NCBI GenBank assembly: GCA_000711775.1
Contig: ARYC01000141.1
Coordinates: forward strand, 24,348 to 88,347
Source: Oxytricha trifallax
Lineage: Eukaryota; Ciliophora; Spirotrichea; Sporadotrichida; Oxytrichidae
Length of the DNA: 64,000 nt
Direction: 5' to 3'
Shown here piece by piece: positions 35,100 through 47,935 of this stretch. Each line of letters opens with the position of its first letter. Positions within the stretch are counted from its first letter, which is position 1. The position numbers and the translations under genes were made by a program. A model generated the notes under the pieces. It saw only the letters and a program-made list of their open reading frames with translations, was not told where the DNA came from and searched no databases.

Positions 35100-38000
35100 T
35101 TGTATACTCCATAATTTACAAATAACCTAAAAATTAAATGTTAACAAGAATTACTTCACTTACACCCAACTCATTAAGAACAAGAATAATTTCTCTGTTT
35201 TCACATTTATTTATTTTGGATTTTTGATTGAATAAAATTGTCTAAAAGCTTATGATTTGCTCTCTTGTTTATATATTATATTAGATATTATAAATATATA
35301 AATTAAAGCATTGACCATCAGATATTATGGTTAATTATTATAATTTTGATTAATAAAACGTAATTTAAATAAAGTATGTAATATTTTAGTTTTGATCAAA
35401 TTAATAATAAATAATTACAGATTATTCAAGCTTTATTATAAAGATGAATAAATAAACTAATTTAAATAAAGTTAATTAAAATTAAAACTATTCTTTATTT
35501 AAACTAATATATAATTTTTTATTCTCATAAACTGATTTACTAACTAGCAAGATATAGTTTAGTATAACTATATTTGAATATAAATTAAAATATTACCAAT
35601 TTTAAATTTATTTTCATAAAAAATTTTATTTATATAAAGGTAATCATCAACTTAAATATTTTAAAATTTAATTTTCAAATTAATTGTCCTTCCATAATAT
35701 TTTTAACTTTCCTTATTCATTGGATATTCATTTATTTTAATTACTTGAATCTTACACTAATTCCATATCATGATGAAATATCTAATTATAATTTAAGCGA
35801 TACTTTATAAATTAAATCAATATTTTAATGGATATACTATTGAAAAATTTATTATAAACTTCCTCCTGACTTAAAAAGTCATCTTTTCTTCATATATAAA
35901 TAAAAGGAAGCTGGGCTATGTTATCAATTATTTAACAATTTAAAATGGAGTGAATGGAGCTTTAATTTTATTATTAATATTTATGTCAGAAATTATTTTC
36001 AGTTTATTTTAGATTTTGCTTCAAATTAATCGCATAAAGTCTCGATTTACAAAGATATTATATTAACTAATTTATTATATAATTAATTTCCTTAATTCAT
36101 TTATACTTTAACAAAAGCAAAAATAGCTATATAATTTTATAAAAAATAAACGATATTCTTTAAAATTAGTCCTATGACTGTCAAAGTTAATAATTCAATG
36201 TGAAAATATAAATAATAATCATGATAGAATATATTAATTTTTGATTTTATTCTAAGCTTATATTTAGTGTACCAATTATTAGTGTCTTGTAAATGCCAAG
36301 TTTAATTATTCCTATTATTACTCATGCTTCAATTAGTTTTATTGTTAAATTTAATGCAAAATTATTTTATTGTTATAATCTTTTCGCTTCTATATTTATT
36401 AATATTTATGAAATTATTAAAATGTAAATACTATAGAGTGAGATATCTGCTTTAATTTAACCACCAAAATCTTCAAAATGTGATTTATTAATTATAATAT
36501 ATTTTGTATTTAATTAAGATAAATTTTTATTATAAAAGATATCTCATATATTCTTAAAAATTAGAATTAATTTAATGAAATGTGGAAAATATTCATTAAA
36601 TTAGAATGATTTAAAGAAAAGGATTAAGAATTTATAACCAAATAAATGCTTTTAAAATATAGCTATTAACAAATATTTATTAATTATCAAGAAATTCCTA
36701 TGATGATAAAAATCTCATTTCGATAAAAACATTAAATATCTTTATACAAATTTCATTATTTTAATATTTTCAAGGAGAGATAATTATCCATAAGACATTT
36801 CTCTCTTTTTTATATTATTTTATTTTAAATATTGAGAGAAATTAACACTATAAATAAATTTATTATTGTAGGAATACATTTGATTTAGGAATTAATAAAA
36901 ATTAATTAATTAATTATTTAAATTCGTGGCAGTTAACTTTCTGGAAACCCTGACAATATGGTACTTGTTCGATAGAGAATTCAAAATCAGCTGGACTTTA
37001 CTATTGGCGGTACCCCTCTATTGCATTCCGGAAGCGAGATAACTCGACTTTAATTTTGGCAACAAAATCAACTAAACAAATCACCAAAAATTAAAGTCGA
37101 GTTATCTCGCTTTGCGGATGCAATAGAGGGGTACCGCCAATAGTAAAGTCCAGCTAATTTTAAATTCTCTATCGAACAAGTACCATATTGTCAGGGTTTT
37201 CAGAAAGTTAACTGCCACGAATTTAAATAATTAATTAATTAATTTTTATTAATTCCTAAATCAAATGTATTCCTACAATAAAGGTTTTATGGAAAAATGC
37301 TGATCAACTTCATAATCTCTTCCAATTTATTTATATAACATTTAGTATTAATAAACATATGAATTTTAATTAGTAATTTAAACAATGGTATCAAAATATT
37401 ATGGATAGAGTTCTTAATTCTAATTTTGAAATTATTGCATAAAGAATTTGTAGGAATACATTTGATTTTAGGAGTTAAGTATTTATAATAAATTTATAGT
37501 GGCATTAAACATTGTAGAAACATAATCAAAATAATAATAGTTCGATTGAGAATTCAAAAATTGATTATTGGTTAGCACAATTTTATCTTTTGCAGAGAGA
37601 ATAATTAACTTTAGTTTTGAATAATAAGTTGATTTATATGCATAAATTAATATAGAATTATCTCTCTCAGGAAAAGATTAAAATTAATTTCTAATTTCAA
37701 AAGTATTCCTTTAATAATATAAAAATGAAAATAATTTCCTAGATAAATAGTTTTGTAATATTTATTTTACAATATTGATTCTACTTTTTTTGTAAATCTT
37801 GGACAGGAAACATAAATTAAATTAAATATAAACTAGTCAAATTTATATGAAAATTCATCTTAAACTTCCTAAGAATAATCTTAATCCTTTTATATTTATG
37901 ATCTTTTTTTCATAGTTTTAATATCAGTAAAATAAATGAATAAATTTAATTTTCTACTGCCTAAGGTTTTACATTATTATTTAAAAGAGGATTGTATATA

Positions 38001-38600
38001 AAAATGAAATGATAAATTAATACGATAGCATATTTACAAAAAGTATAATTATTTAAAATATTGTATATTCAATAACTGAGGTTTTGTAAAAACTATAACA
38101 GGTAGAATATAACATACTTATCAGATAAGTAGAAAAAAAATAAGCATTAGTATTTATGATTATGTAAAATTTATATTTGTAACTTATTCATAAATTATTT
38201 TGACTATTTTGTCAATTTTTTACCCTCATCATTCATTGTAAATAATGATGTGAGGTTTTTATTTAAAATTTTCAAATCAATAAAAATAATGTTCATACAC
38301 TATAATTAAAAATTAATATTGAATTTGAATAGATTTCACATAAAAAAACTCTATGTATATATTTGAAAATTGATGCTAAGAATAAGATATAAATATTTTC
38401 TACCCAAAATATTATAAATTTTAATGAATATTATTAAATCAAGAAATTTGAATGTAAATTTGAAATATTAATTTATAATATAATTTAATTTATGAACCAT
38501 AGTATATATTTTATTTTTTAGATATAATTTATTTTAAAATGATATTAGTAATAGAATTTAATAATTTAATTTTACGAGTCAGAGTAACCTTCTTAATGTT
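35100..38600 (-). CDS. Copy II: C-terminal tail pieces (tentative)
   Basis: Parallel to 9.85-13.4 kb of copy I. REIILVLNELGV near 35195-35160 and NNQTWHLQDTNNWYTKYK near 36320-36250 on the minus strand, separated by AT-rich IESs and mobile elements. The Trp codon (TGG) here is TGA in copy I, so copy II is the better preserved. Joints not resolved. Confidence 0.35.
36863..37281. mobile_element. Foldback element with 195-bp arms
   Basis: Arms 36863-37057 and 37087-37281 are inverted repeats of equal length with few mismatches and a 29-bp spacer. Ends read TTATTGTAGGAATACATTTG. No coding content. The family includes 10015-10425 and a worn copy at 37449-37715, so this is a repeated foldback/MITE family. 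Confidence 0.85.
37449..37715. mobile_element. Foldback element, worn copy
   Basis: Starts GTAGGAATACATTTGATTTT and ends AAAGTATTCCTTTAATAAT. Internal AATTAACTTTAG...CTCTCTCAGG resembles the 36863-37281 family, but the arms no longer pair well. Confidence 0.4.
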
Positions 38601-40945
38601 TCAAACTCAAATCGATATTACTCTAAGAGTTATTTAGAGCAAAATTTGAGTCATCATTAGGTTGATTCACAAAAGCTTCTTATTATTAATTTGAAAGTAT
38701 ATCTGATTATTTAAACTATTATGAATAAATCTTCTATCTTTTTATTTTGCAATTATAAATCAACTAAAAAAATTAAATAATCAATATAAACTGTTTAAGT
38801 AGTTTATGAGTGTCTTATATTATATCTTTGAATATTACAATCATATTTGCAATTAAATAAGTTAGGATTAACACTATAGGCACATATCCCAAATATATTT
38901 TGAGATCAATATCTTACTCCATACCATTTAATTGCAAAAATGGGATGAAAGAATAGCAAGCTAACATGAAAACTACTTCATTTATCATAGCAATTCTAAA
39001 TTATTTCTTTTCAATGTAAGGTTTAATGAAGCTTGTAAGCATGATTAATATCACTGATGTCAATATTTAGAAAATTAATTAAATCTATGGTTCATTATTA
39101 AATAGAATTATGGATAAACTGAATAAGAACATCCTGTTTCCATAAAATGCTATATATACTAATATCCCTTGTTAATGTATTTTAAAATTCTCATATAGTG
39201 AAGAAAATCTCTCATCTTTGTATCGATTCACATTTATTTGATTAGTTTTAACTATAAATAGAAAAAATAAGCATTAATTCTGCTTTAGTTTAATAATTAA
39301 TTTATTGTTTCATTTTTGCTTATGTTTTCGTTAACATGCTACAATACAAGGCACTTTTAATTCTATGCCATCTGTCCTAAGAAAAATAAGTATTACATTT
39401 CTATTGTAGTTAATATTTTTTTAAAAAATTATAATTATGTTACAGAAATTATTGTGTTTAAATTTTTAAAGACAATTAACAAAAGTTTTATTATAAATAG
39501 GGCATTTATTTGTTGTTTCCATATTATTACACAAGTAAAAATAGGTATAGAGAGTATTATGAAAAGCAAAAATATTGAAAGAATAGATCCCATTACATCT
39601 CCATTAGTCTCAAACTTTAATTCATAAACATTAATCAGAGCACATATAGAAAGCTCTAACTAAGCTCCCAATAGAAATTTCAATATTTGATTATAAACTA
39701 TTTTGTCTTTAATTCTTTTTGCAATTGAACTAGAAAAAGGTTAAAGTAAGAATGATTTACCTCTTTCTATGTAATCCAAAAATTTGAATTATTAGTCCAA
39801 TAAATAGGATTGCAAAGTTAAGCACCATAAAGTAAAACAAAAGCCCAATGTTAAGAATTAGATTTGATGACGAGTAATTCATAAATTCAAAATGATCGTT
39901 AAAAGCACTGTATTCCATTTCTGTAAAGTCAAGCAAATCGTTTGATAATTTGTCTACAGGAATTAAGTTGAAGCTTGCTATGTCATTCAGTAGTCCAAAG
40001 AAACTTAATGTGTTAGCAGGTATGTTAATGGAAGTCATCGGCAGATGAGAGATTAATTAAAACCCTTCTATCATTCCCCATATCATCTAAGCTCCTTAAC
40101 TCCTAAATAATATTGATAAATGAAATTATTTCTTACAGGAATATATTCAAAATCATGCTAGATCCAAATATTACACCCATAGTTACTTTAATTCCCAAAA
40201 CTACAGCATTAGCTTATGACAAGTTGTCTAAAGAAATTTAAGGAGGAATCTTTGAACTTATCTTGTAGTTCTATTGAATTTTTTAAGAAAAATCAGAACT
40301 GTAGTAGAAGTTCTTAACCCAAAAGACTACTTCGATAGAATCAATCTATAGAAAAAATTATTAAAAACTTTCTTTACTTAACTCTGAGACACTCGATCAA
40401 TCATATTTCCAAAATATAGTTATATATTCATTGTGTTTCCCTTAAAAATTTCTAATTGAAAGCCTATTGTCGTACTAATTTAACTCTAAACAAAGAATAT
40501 TGCATTGATATATTTAAATTAATTTGAAAATAACAAATTATAAATAATTGAATGAATATTTTAAGCGAGAGATTTAATTGCTCAATAAATATTTCAGGTA
40601 TATTCATGTTTTTCTCAAATTGAATAGTTAGCATGCCCGTGTTAGTTACTTTTTATATTTTTGCTCTTAGATTAGCTTGGGCATAAATTTTCTTCTCGAG
40701 CTATTGATATCTCAAAGCGTAAAGCTCATTATATTTAATTACTTCCAAATAGAAACTGTACTCTTAAATATAAATTAAGAAAATAAGACTCTGATTTTAT
40801 TTTTGTGTTGCTAACTTGTGATACTGTAATTTATATTGTGAATGTACCTTCATCATTATTATTAGGGCTAAATATGAAACTTTACCCATCAAATTAAGTA
40901 AATCTACTTGCAGTTTCTGAATCAGTCTTATACTCAATTAAATAT
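37751..40945. repeat. Segmental duplication, copy II side
   Basis: Counterpart of 12612-15790, similar at the nucleotide level in coding and AT-rich parts. Confidence 0.8.
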
Positions 40946-41104
40946 AATAACATAAATTTGATAGAGATCATTATCTGGATCTATAGCCTATGGTAATTCA
41001 TATTCTAGACTAAATGTGCACATAGCTTTTTAGTTTACTAAATTACTTTAAAATTTTGGTGGCTAATTTTTAAATTATTGACTCATCAATACTACTTTGA
41101 ATTT
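38800..41104 (-). CDS. Copy II: C block, cadherin-like repeat and membrane region
   Basis: Minus strand from the pointer ACTTTGAATTT (41094-41104): KFKVVLMSQQFKNQPPKFQ, SNLVNQKAMCTFSLE running unbroken into YELPQAIDPDNDLYQIYV, then EYKTDSETASRFTQFDGQSF, FSPNNNDEGTFTIQITV. Next come extracellular and juxtamembrane parts at 40700-40150, then the segment at 39757-40038 (IPANTLSFFGLLNDIASF, span LILNIGLLFYFMVLNFAIL) and further spans down to about 38850. Ninety percent or more of the 93-residue segment at 39757-40038 matches copy I at 14618-14899. Here the cadherin piece is continuous where copy I is split by the TATTC pointer, so copy I gained an IES. Same family and probable role as copy I: a large multi-span surface protein. 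Confidence 0.65.
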
Positions 41105-41113
41105 ATTTTATAT

Positions 41114-41461
41114 AAAACCCCATGATTCAATTAAGAATAGAAATAAGGCGTTAAGAACAAACAGATCAAGTTTAATTGCTAAAATAGAAATAATTAGAAT
41201 AATATATTGATTAAAGATTATTAACTGATCAGTAATTAAAATTGATTCCAGCAATATTAAAAACATTAGTAGGATCATTAAAATTTAAAACGAAAATCAT
41301 CTCTACCAATTAAAATTAATTTTTGGCCATCTTTAAAAACTTTCAGCCAACAAGAAAACAAAGTCTCCTAAACCTACCACTACTTAGCCTTTTCAATTTT
41401 TATTTCTTTATTTTCACCTTATTTACCCTTATTTCCAGTCTTAAATGAATCATGGGGTTTT
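41114..41461. mobile_element. MITE with C4A4-type ends
   Basis: AAAACCCCATGATTCA at the left is inverted at the right (41446-41461). 348 bp, AT flanks both sides, no coding content. Absent from the same position of copy I (after 18339). The ends resemble both the nested transposon at 21030-23980 and the sequence beside the G4T4 tract at 6800-6817 (ACTCATGGGGTTTT). Confidence 0.7.
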
Positions 41462-41595
41462 ATAAATTCTTTAAATTGACAATAAAGTTAAATTCATTTA
41501 GCATTTAGAAATTCTCTGAAATTTAAATATATAAAATATGAGATTCAATAATAATCGTAAATTGCAAAGTTAATTGCATAGCTCTGGAAATTAAT

Positions 41596-44500
41596 ATATC
41601 TAATAATATGCAATGGCTATATAGCATTGATTTTCTTTCTCAATTATACATTCGTATATGTCCGTATTATATAATTCATAGCTTTTAGTAGCTTAAATTT
41701 TTAAACTCCTTTGAACATTGCAATATTGCACATTATTCTAGAAGTATTAAAGATATTTGTAATTTTAAATTATAAATTTGAATTTTTTTAATTAAATTTT
41801 TTATCTTAAAATTAAATTGAAAGTATGTAGGCTTTTGGTATTGTAGATAATCTCCATTAAATTTAAAAACTTGAACTAAATTAGGGATTTCTCCAGGATT
41901 ATATATAGCACTATCAGAAGTTAAAAGAGCAGTATTAAGTACTTTTGGTAATTTAAATAAAGCAAAATTTTATTTTTATTTTATTCTAATTAGCAACTTT
42001 CATTGATTTTTTTATTTTTATTGTAATTAAGAAACTTATAAGAATCCAATATTTATTGGAATATCAAATGGGTTAAAGCAATTGCAAGATCCAATATTTG
42101 AAGAGAGAAACCCTATTTTATATATTTAGATATAAAATATTGATGTAATTTGTAAAATTAAGAAAACTTGTAGAAATTTAAAATTTTCATTACTATTTTT
42201 AAAAATTTGATTAATTTAGTATAGTAATTAAAAGCTCTTTAAAAAAAGAGTTAATTAGCATTACTTCTATATTTATGAATAAATCCTAAAAGCAAAAGCA
42301 TTTTCTTAATATTTATTTAAAAATTTGTTATTTGCATAAACTTATCAAAGTTTAATTCTTTGAAGCGGGATTATATTGAGTTTAGACAATGAATTAAAAT
42401 TTTTATTACATTGAAATGTATTAATGTAAAGGTAATATTTTCAGAATTTGAATCAATTTAAATCTCAGAAATACAAAAGTGAAATATATAAACACGATTA
42501 AATTTATTAATTAAAACCTAGATTTGAGAATTATTTTGGTTTTGCTTCTTGAAATCTCGCTGAGTCCTCTCATTTCTTAGTACATCTCGTAGTTAGGTCG
42601 ATTGGATATCGCATATTTTCTGCTCTTACTGTAGAATAAGTCGGTACCATATCTAGCATCGTGATATTCTAAGATTCCCGTAAGATTTGTAGCTGTTGCA
42701 GTGAATTAGTGTCATATTATCGTGTTTTGTAAGTTGAATGCGGTGTCTCACAGTATACTGTATATTTCAACACAAAACTGTAAAATATAGAATCTAAATT
42801 TTATATATGCATTTTCGCATATAATTTGTTGCTGTGACCCTATATCTTACATACTATTTCTTGAATATATCAGTATATGCTAAAATGTTTTTGCTTTAGC
42901 AAAAACATATTTCTTTAGAGAGAATTCAATTTACACGAAAGTGTTTTAATTTTAGCATATACTGATATATTCAAGAAATAGTATGTAAGATATAGGGTCA
43001 CAGCAACAAATTATATGCGAAAATGCATATATAAAATTTAGATTCTATATTTTACAGTTTTGTGTTGAAATATACAGTATACTGTGAGACACCGCATTCA
43101 ACTTACAAAACACGATAATATGACACTAATTCACTGCAACAGCTACAAATCTTACGGGAATCTTAGAATATCACGATGCTAGATATGGTACCGACTTATT
43201 CTACAGTAAGAGCAGAAAATATGCGATATCCAATAGACCTAACTACGAGATGTACTAAGAAATGAGAGGACTCAGCGAGATTTCAAGAAGCAAAACCAAA
43301 ATAATTCTCAAATCTAGGTTTTAATTAATAAATTTAATCGTGTTTATATATTTCACTTTTGTATTTCTGAGATTTAAATTGATTCAAATTCTGAAAATAT
43401 TACCTTATTTGAAATTAAATTAAATATACGATTTAAAAGATATTATATTCCTTGTTTCATGGGAATTTATTTGTATATGAAAGAAGCAATCATACATTTG
43501 ATTCCAAAGACTATCAAACCAAGTTATGTTTCTTTTTTAGATACATTATAAGTTGTAAGTCCATATCAATAGTACATTAGGAAATGATCTTTTAATATGA
43601 AATTAGGCAAACAAAATAAATTGAAAATATTTTGTTGACAAAACTTTTAGTTTATCATGTGACCTATGCTTTTTTATCAAAATTATATATCATTAGCAAT
43701 TTTTTTTTTAGCATATTTGATGCTAAATACATTTACAACTTCGAGTAATATAAGTGAAAATAAAATTATTTTACGATAATTTATTTTATTTTTTTTATCG
43801 GAGATATTTTAATTTTAACTAAATGTGATTAATGTCATAAGCTGATCCTACAAAGTAAAAACCTTCTGAAGATCCACCAATTCCAGTATGGACAACTTAT
43901 CGGACCAGAATATAATATTTTTGAAGAAATAAAATTCTCATCATTTTCATTTTAAATATGTTAATTCTAAAAAAAATTTAGATTTTATTGTATAAGTATA
44001 AATTTAAGATATTGATAGCCATCAATTATGTATTTATTATCTTTTAAATATATTTAGATGAAAAATTTATTTATACTATATTCAATTTCTTATAAATAAT
44101 TTTTTGTGAATAATTTGTTATTAATTATTTTATAATTAAAATGAATATTTGAAAAAGCATATTTATTTGGATATTAATGCAATATTAATTGGGTTACTGA
44201 CGTATAAAAAGATGTTAAAGGCCATGCAATGAATCTATTATACTTATTAATTAGCAGTTTAATATTATTTGAATAAGATTTTAAAATACAATATAAAAAT
44301 ACATTTTAATAAAAGTAAATAACTATAACAGGATTATTTTGAGAATATCATCATTATTTTATTAAACTTTGAAGAAGGATCCATATTGACAAGAAATACG
44401 AATAGATTATTTAGAAAAATATATCATATATAAAATATAGCTTACTGTCTGTGTAGGCAACTCCGGAGCATTAGTACAATTCAGTAGATGTTACATTTTA

Positions 44501-47500
44501 AGTTTAGTATATATTGAAATTTAATTTTTAAAATTATTAGGAATTATTATATTAAATGATATTATTATTTTATTTTTAATCTTTTTTCTTTTTATTAAGA
44601 GTGACTTTCAATATTTTTTTTACAATTTAAATCACATAATATTTTTTCATATTATAAAAAGAAAAATAAAAGAAATTCTTATCAAAATTTTATCTTAAAT
44701 TTTATTAATAATTAAAATTTATTTAGTTAATACTTATTTTATTAAAAAAAATTACTTCACTACTTTATAATTAATTAAACTACTAAATAAATAGTGAGAC
44801 ATAAGAATAAATCTATGTTCTTCAAGATGGAATCACTTAATGAGCCCACTATTTGAAAAATTAGAAACAGAATTTGAGAGTTCATTATTATAAAAGAAAT
44901 TGCAAAATTGATGTAAAAATCTCCCATTATTTAGAATGTAATCAAATCATTTAGGTTGGTAGCTTAAGTATTCTAATCTGTTGTGGCAGAAAATTTCTTA
45001 AAGTTGCTTTATTCGATAGTTTTCCATAATTATTTGTACCTCATTCATTCAGCTCAATATTAAAGTGGAAACTAGATCTAAGGCAATTGATTCTTTATTA
45101 TAGAAACTTTAATGCTAAGAATAAAAGAGTAAAGAAATTTTAAATTGAACTACTCTGTGATGACTATCAACCATTATAATTTCATACTCCTTACTTACCC
45201 TAAGTTGCCTTAATGAAGTGGAAAACCTTAATTAGTAAATCTAATATAGGTTTTCTACTCAATCTACTAACAAATTTATTTCAAATTTTAATTATATTAA
45301 TATGAATTTTAATAGTATAGGTCAACTAAACTTGCTGTTAACATATTGTAAGTGAAAAATCCAGCAGCAGTGTACTAAAAATATATTTTATTTTATATAT
45401 CTGCTTTATATTTTGGTACTATCTTGGGCTTCCCATCGATAAACATCTTATAAAATAACAATGTAATTTTTAAATATGCATCCATACAAATAATCAAAAA
45501 CCAAGATCCATTTAAGTATGATACCTCTATGAAAATACACCAATATGTGTACCTTAAATAAATTACATTAAAATAATCATTATTTCACTATAAAATTAAA
45601 TTAACATATTAAGGGTTTTAGGGTTTTAATCCTCAGCAGGAGTCATATCAATATATTCTGGTTATAGACCCTTTTAATTTTTTTTAAATGAAAATAATGA
45701 AAAAACTAGATTTAATTTGTATTTTTGCAAACATAATCAAAAAGTAAATTTGAAATAATTTTTTAAGATTTTTAGATATATTTTTAACCCGCCTAATTCA
45801 AACTACCAGATGAGTATATCTTAATGTATTGATTCGCAAATACATAATCAATTCTTTAAAGCATTCAAATAAATTTAAGCCAAATAAATTCTTTTTAGCT
45901 TAATGGAATAAATTAAAAAAGATAAATATAATAAAATAGTAATTTAATAATATTGATATATTTTAAGTAGTTTAAATAAATAATAATTAAAAATAGTAAG
46001 AATTATTGAGAATATACTGTTATATTAATTAAAAATGAATAATTATGTTACAAAATTAAGTTCTATTAAGAAAGATCACTAGTATCTCCTTGAAGACCAG
46101 CAGCCATTATGCTGTTGCCATTAAACATAATAATAATATGAAATTAATTAAATTAAAAAATAAATTTAAATCATTTTTAAAAATAGAAAAGTTTATTGAA
46201 GAGTCGGATGCTTTGATAATCGAAATAAGCAAAGCCAGGACCACTTTAAGATATCTCCCTCACCCATTCAAAATAAATTTAAATATAAATTACTACATTT
46301 TATGATAATCTACTTAGCTGTTTAATACTATCAAAACTCTTACTTTTAGCTAAAAAGTTAAATTAAAAATTGACAATTTATTGAAAATTGAGAATTAAAA
46401 TAAAGATATAATTAAAAAATAGCATTTAAGCGATATAAAACCGTACTAAATTTTATTTTATTAATTATCTTTAAAATTAATTAAAAGCTTCCTAAAGCAA
46501 ATTATAAACATTAAAAAAAATTATTTAAATCAAATAATTTATTGATTGTATAACATCCAAATCAAAAGCAATCATTATAATTTAATGATGTTATTTTCCA
46601 GACCCATTTCCAAAATCTTTAAATATTAAAATATTGGACTTTAAAAAGTTATATTTTTTAATAAAAACTTCATACATTGACCTTATAATAAAAGTGTTTC
46701 CACTATTTTAAATAATTTGATTAATTAAAGCACAAAAAATGATTTAATAGACACTACTATCAATTTGAAGTTGCTAATACCTCTCTCAGTATTAAACTTC
46801 ATTAAAAGTTATTCCCCTTTAAATTAAGCCATGATTTTATATAAATTTTATGTTTCATACATCTAAAATAAATGAATTATGGGCTTGTTAAAATTTAAAT
46901 TAATATGAACAGCACTGAGGGATATAAATATTTATGAAAATGCAGTTGCTCCATTTATCGTAAACGGTCTAGTTTTTATAGCTGCTACAATATAACCATT
47001 CCATTCTTCTATGTCAAGCACTCATTCAAAATAAGTATTATATGTGGTTACAGCACTCACAAAACATAATACAAATTTATATTTCATTATTATTAAAAGT
47101 CGTAATGATTTAATATAATAATTATAACTTATATTGATTTGCCAAGTAATAAACATTTAACCATTTCAATCTGGATAATATATCAATAATATCAAGCTTT
47201 TATTAAATTATAAATATTGAATAATGGATTTTGCAGGAGAATTAAAATAAAACCCAATGAAAAAATAGAATAATATATATTAATAATTATAAAAACATAA
47301 AAATGAAAGCATAGGTGGAGTATGGACCAAGATATCTCATTCCGCCAAAAATCAAGTTTTGATTACTGTCAACTTTAAATTTTAGAAATATATTAAATAT
47401 AATAGGGAAGAGATATATTTAATAATAAAAATAAAACATTTATTTATACTTTATTTTACCCTCATTAAATTATTTTCATTAATTTTTTTCTCTTCAAATT

Positions 47501-47700
47501 AATGTGAATTTTTTATTAAATATTTTAGTTAATTTTATTAAATAAACTTCAATAGAAGTAGTATGATAATTATCACCTATCTCTCCTTCAATCATTATAG
47601 GTAATTGCTTCTAAGTGAAACAGGTTGTGGGATCAGCAAATTAAATTATTATATTTTTATAGATAATAAAATGCTCCATATCCAGATACTCCATAATCAT
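41596..47700 (-). CDS. Copy II: P block, propeller-like N-terminal pieces
   Basis: Minus-strand pieces colinear with copy I: YGVSGYGAFY (47690), DPTTCFTQKQLPIMIEGE (47640-47575), IFGGMRYLGPYSTY (47350-47300), VLDIEEWNGYIVAAIKTRPF (47030-46930), PEYIDMTPAEDQNP (45680-45620), MFIDGKPKIVPKYKAD (45465-45415), YTAAGFFTYNML (45380-45340), STELYQCSGVAYTDSK (44510-44450), VTQLILHQYPNKYAFSN (44205-44150), GIGGSSEGFYFVGSAYDINH (43890-43830), IGFLSSNIGSCNCFNPFD (42115-42040), LNTALLTSDSAIYNPGE (41955-41850), NNVQYCNVQRSLKIQATKS (41735-41600). Blade-like motifs (FVGSAYD, IFGG, NGYIVAAIKT) suggest a beta-propeller ectodomain. It ends at ATATCTAATAATA (41596-41608), shared exactly with 49147-49159 at the start of X block II. 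Confidence 0.5.
42429..43406. repeat. 978-bp near-perfect palindrome
   Basis: Arms 42429-42886 and 42949-43406 are 458 bp each, pairing without indels and with rare mismatches (one is GTCGATTGG against the inverse of CCAATAGAC). The 62-bp centre begins with its own hairpin (GTTTTTGCT...AGCAAAAAC). No coding content. Copy I has no counterpart in the homologous IES (25412-25990). Such near-identical arms imply recent formation or gene conversion. Confidence 0.9.
45930..46310. other. AT-rich IES, no gene supported
   Basis: A plus-strand standard-code ORF at 46090-46305 overlaps short minus-strand pieces of copy II and has only AT-driven composition. Not called. Confidence 0.3.
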
Positions 47701-47935
47701 ATAACAATTTAATCACATTATCAATAGAAATTATATAGAAGTGGATTAGTTTTTATCCCCATGTTATATATAAGAAATGTCCAATTAAATTAGAATTCTA
47801 AAATGGAGATATAACTAATAAAAGCTAAGTATAATAATTTGTTTAAAATATAGATGGTTATAAAAAATTTATTTAAAAAAATAATATAATAAACGATTGT
47901 TTGAAGTTAATAATCAAATAACATTATATATTACA

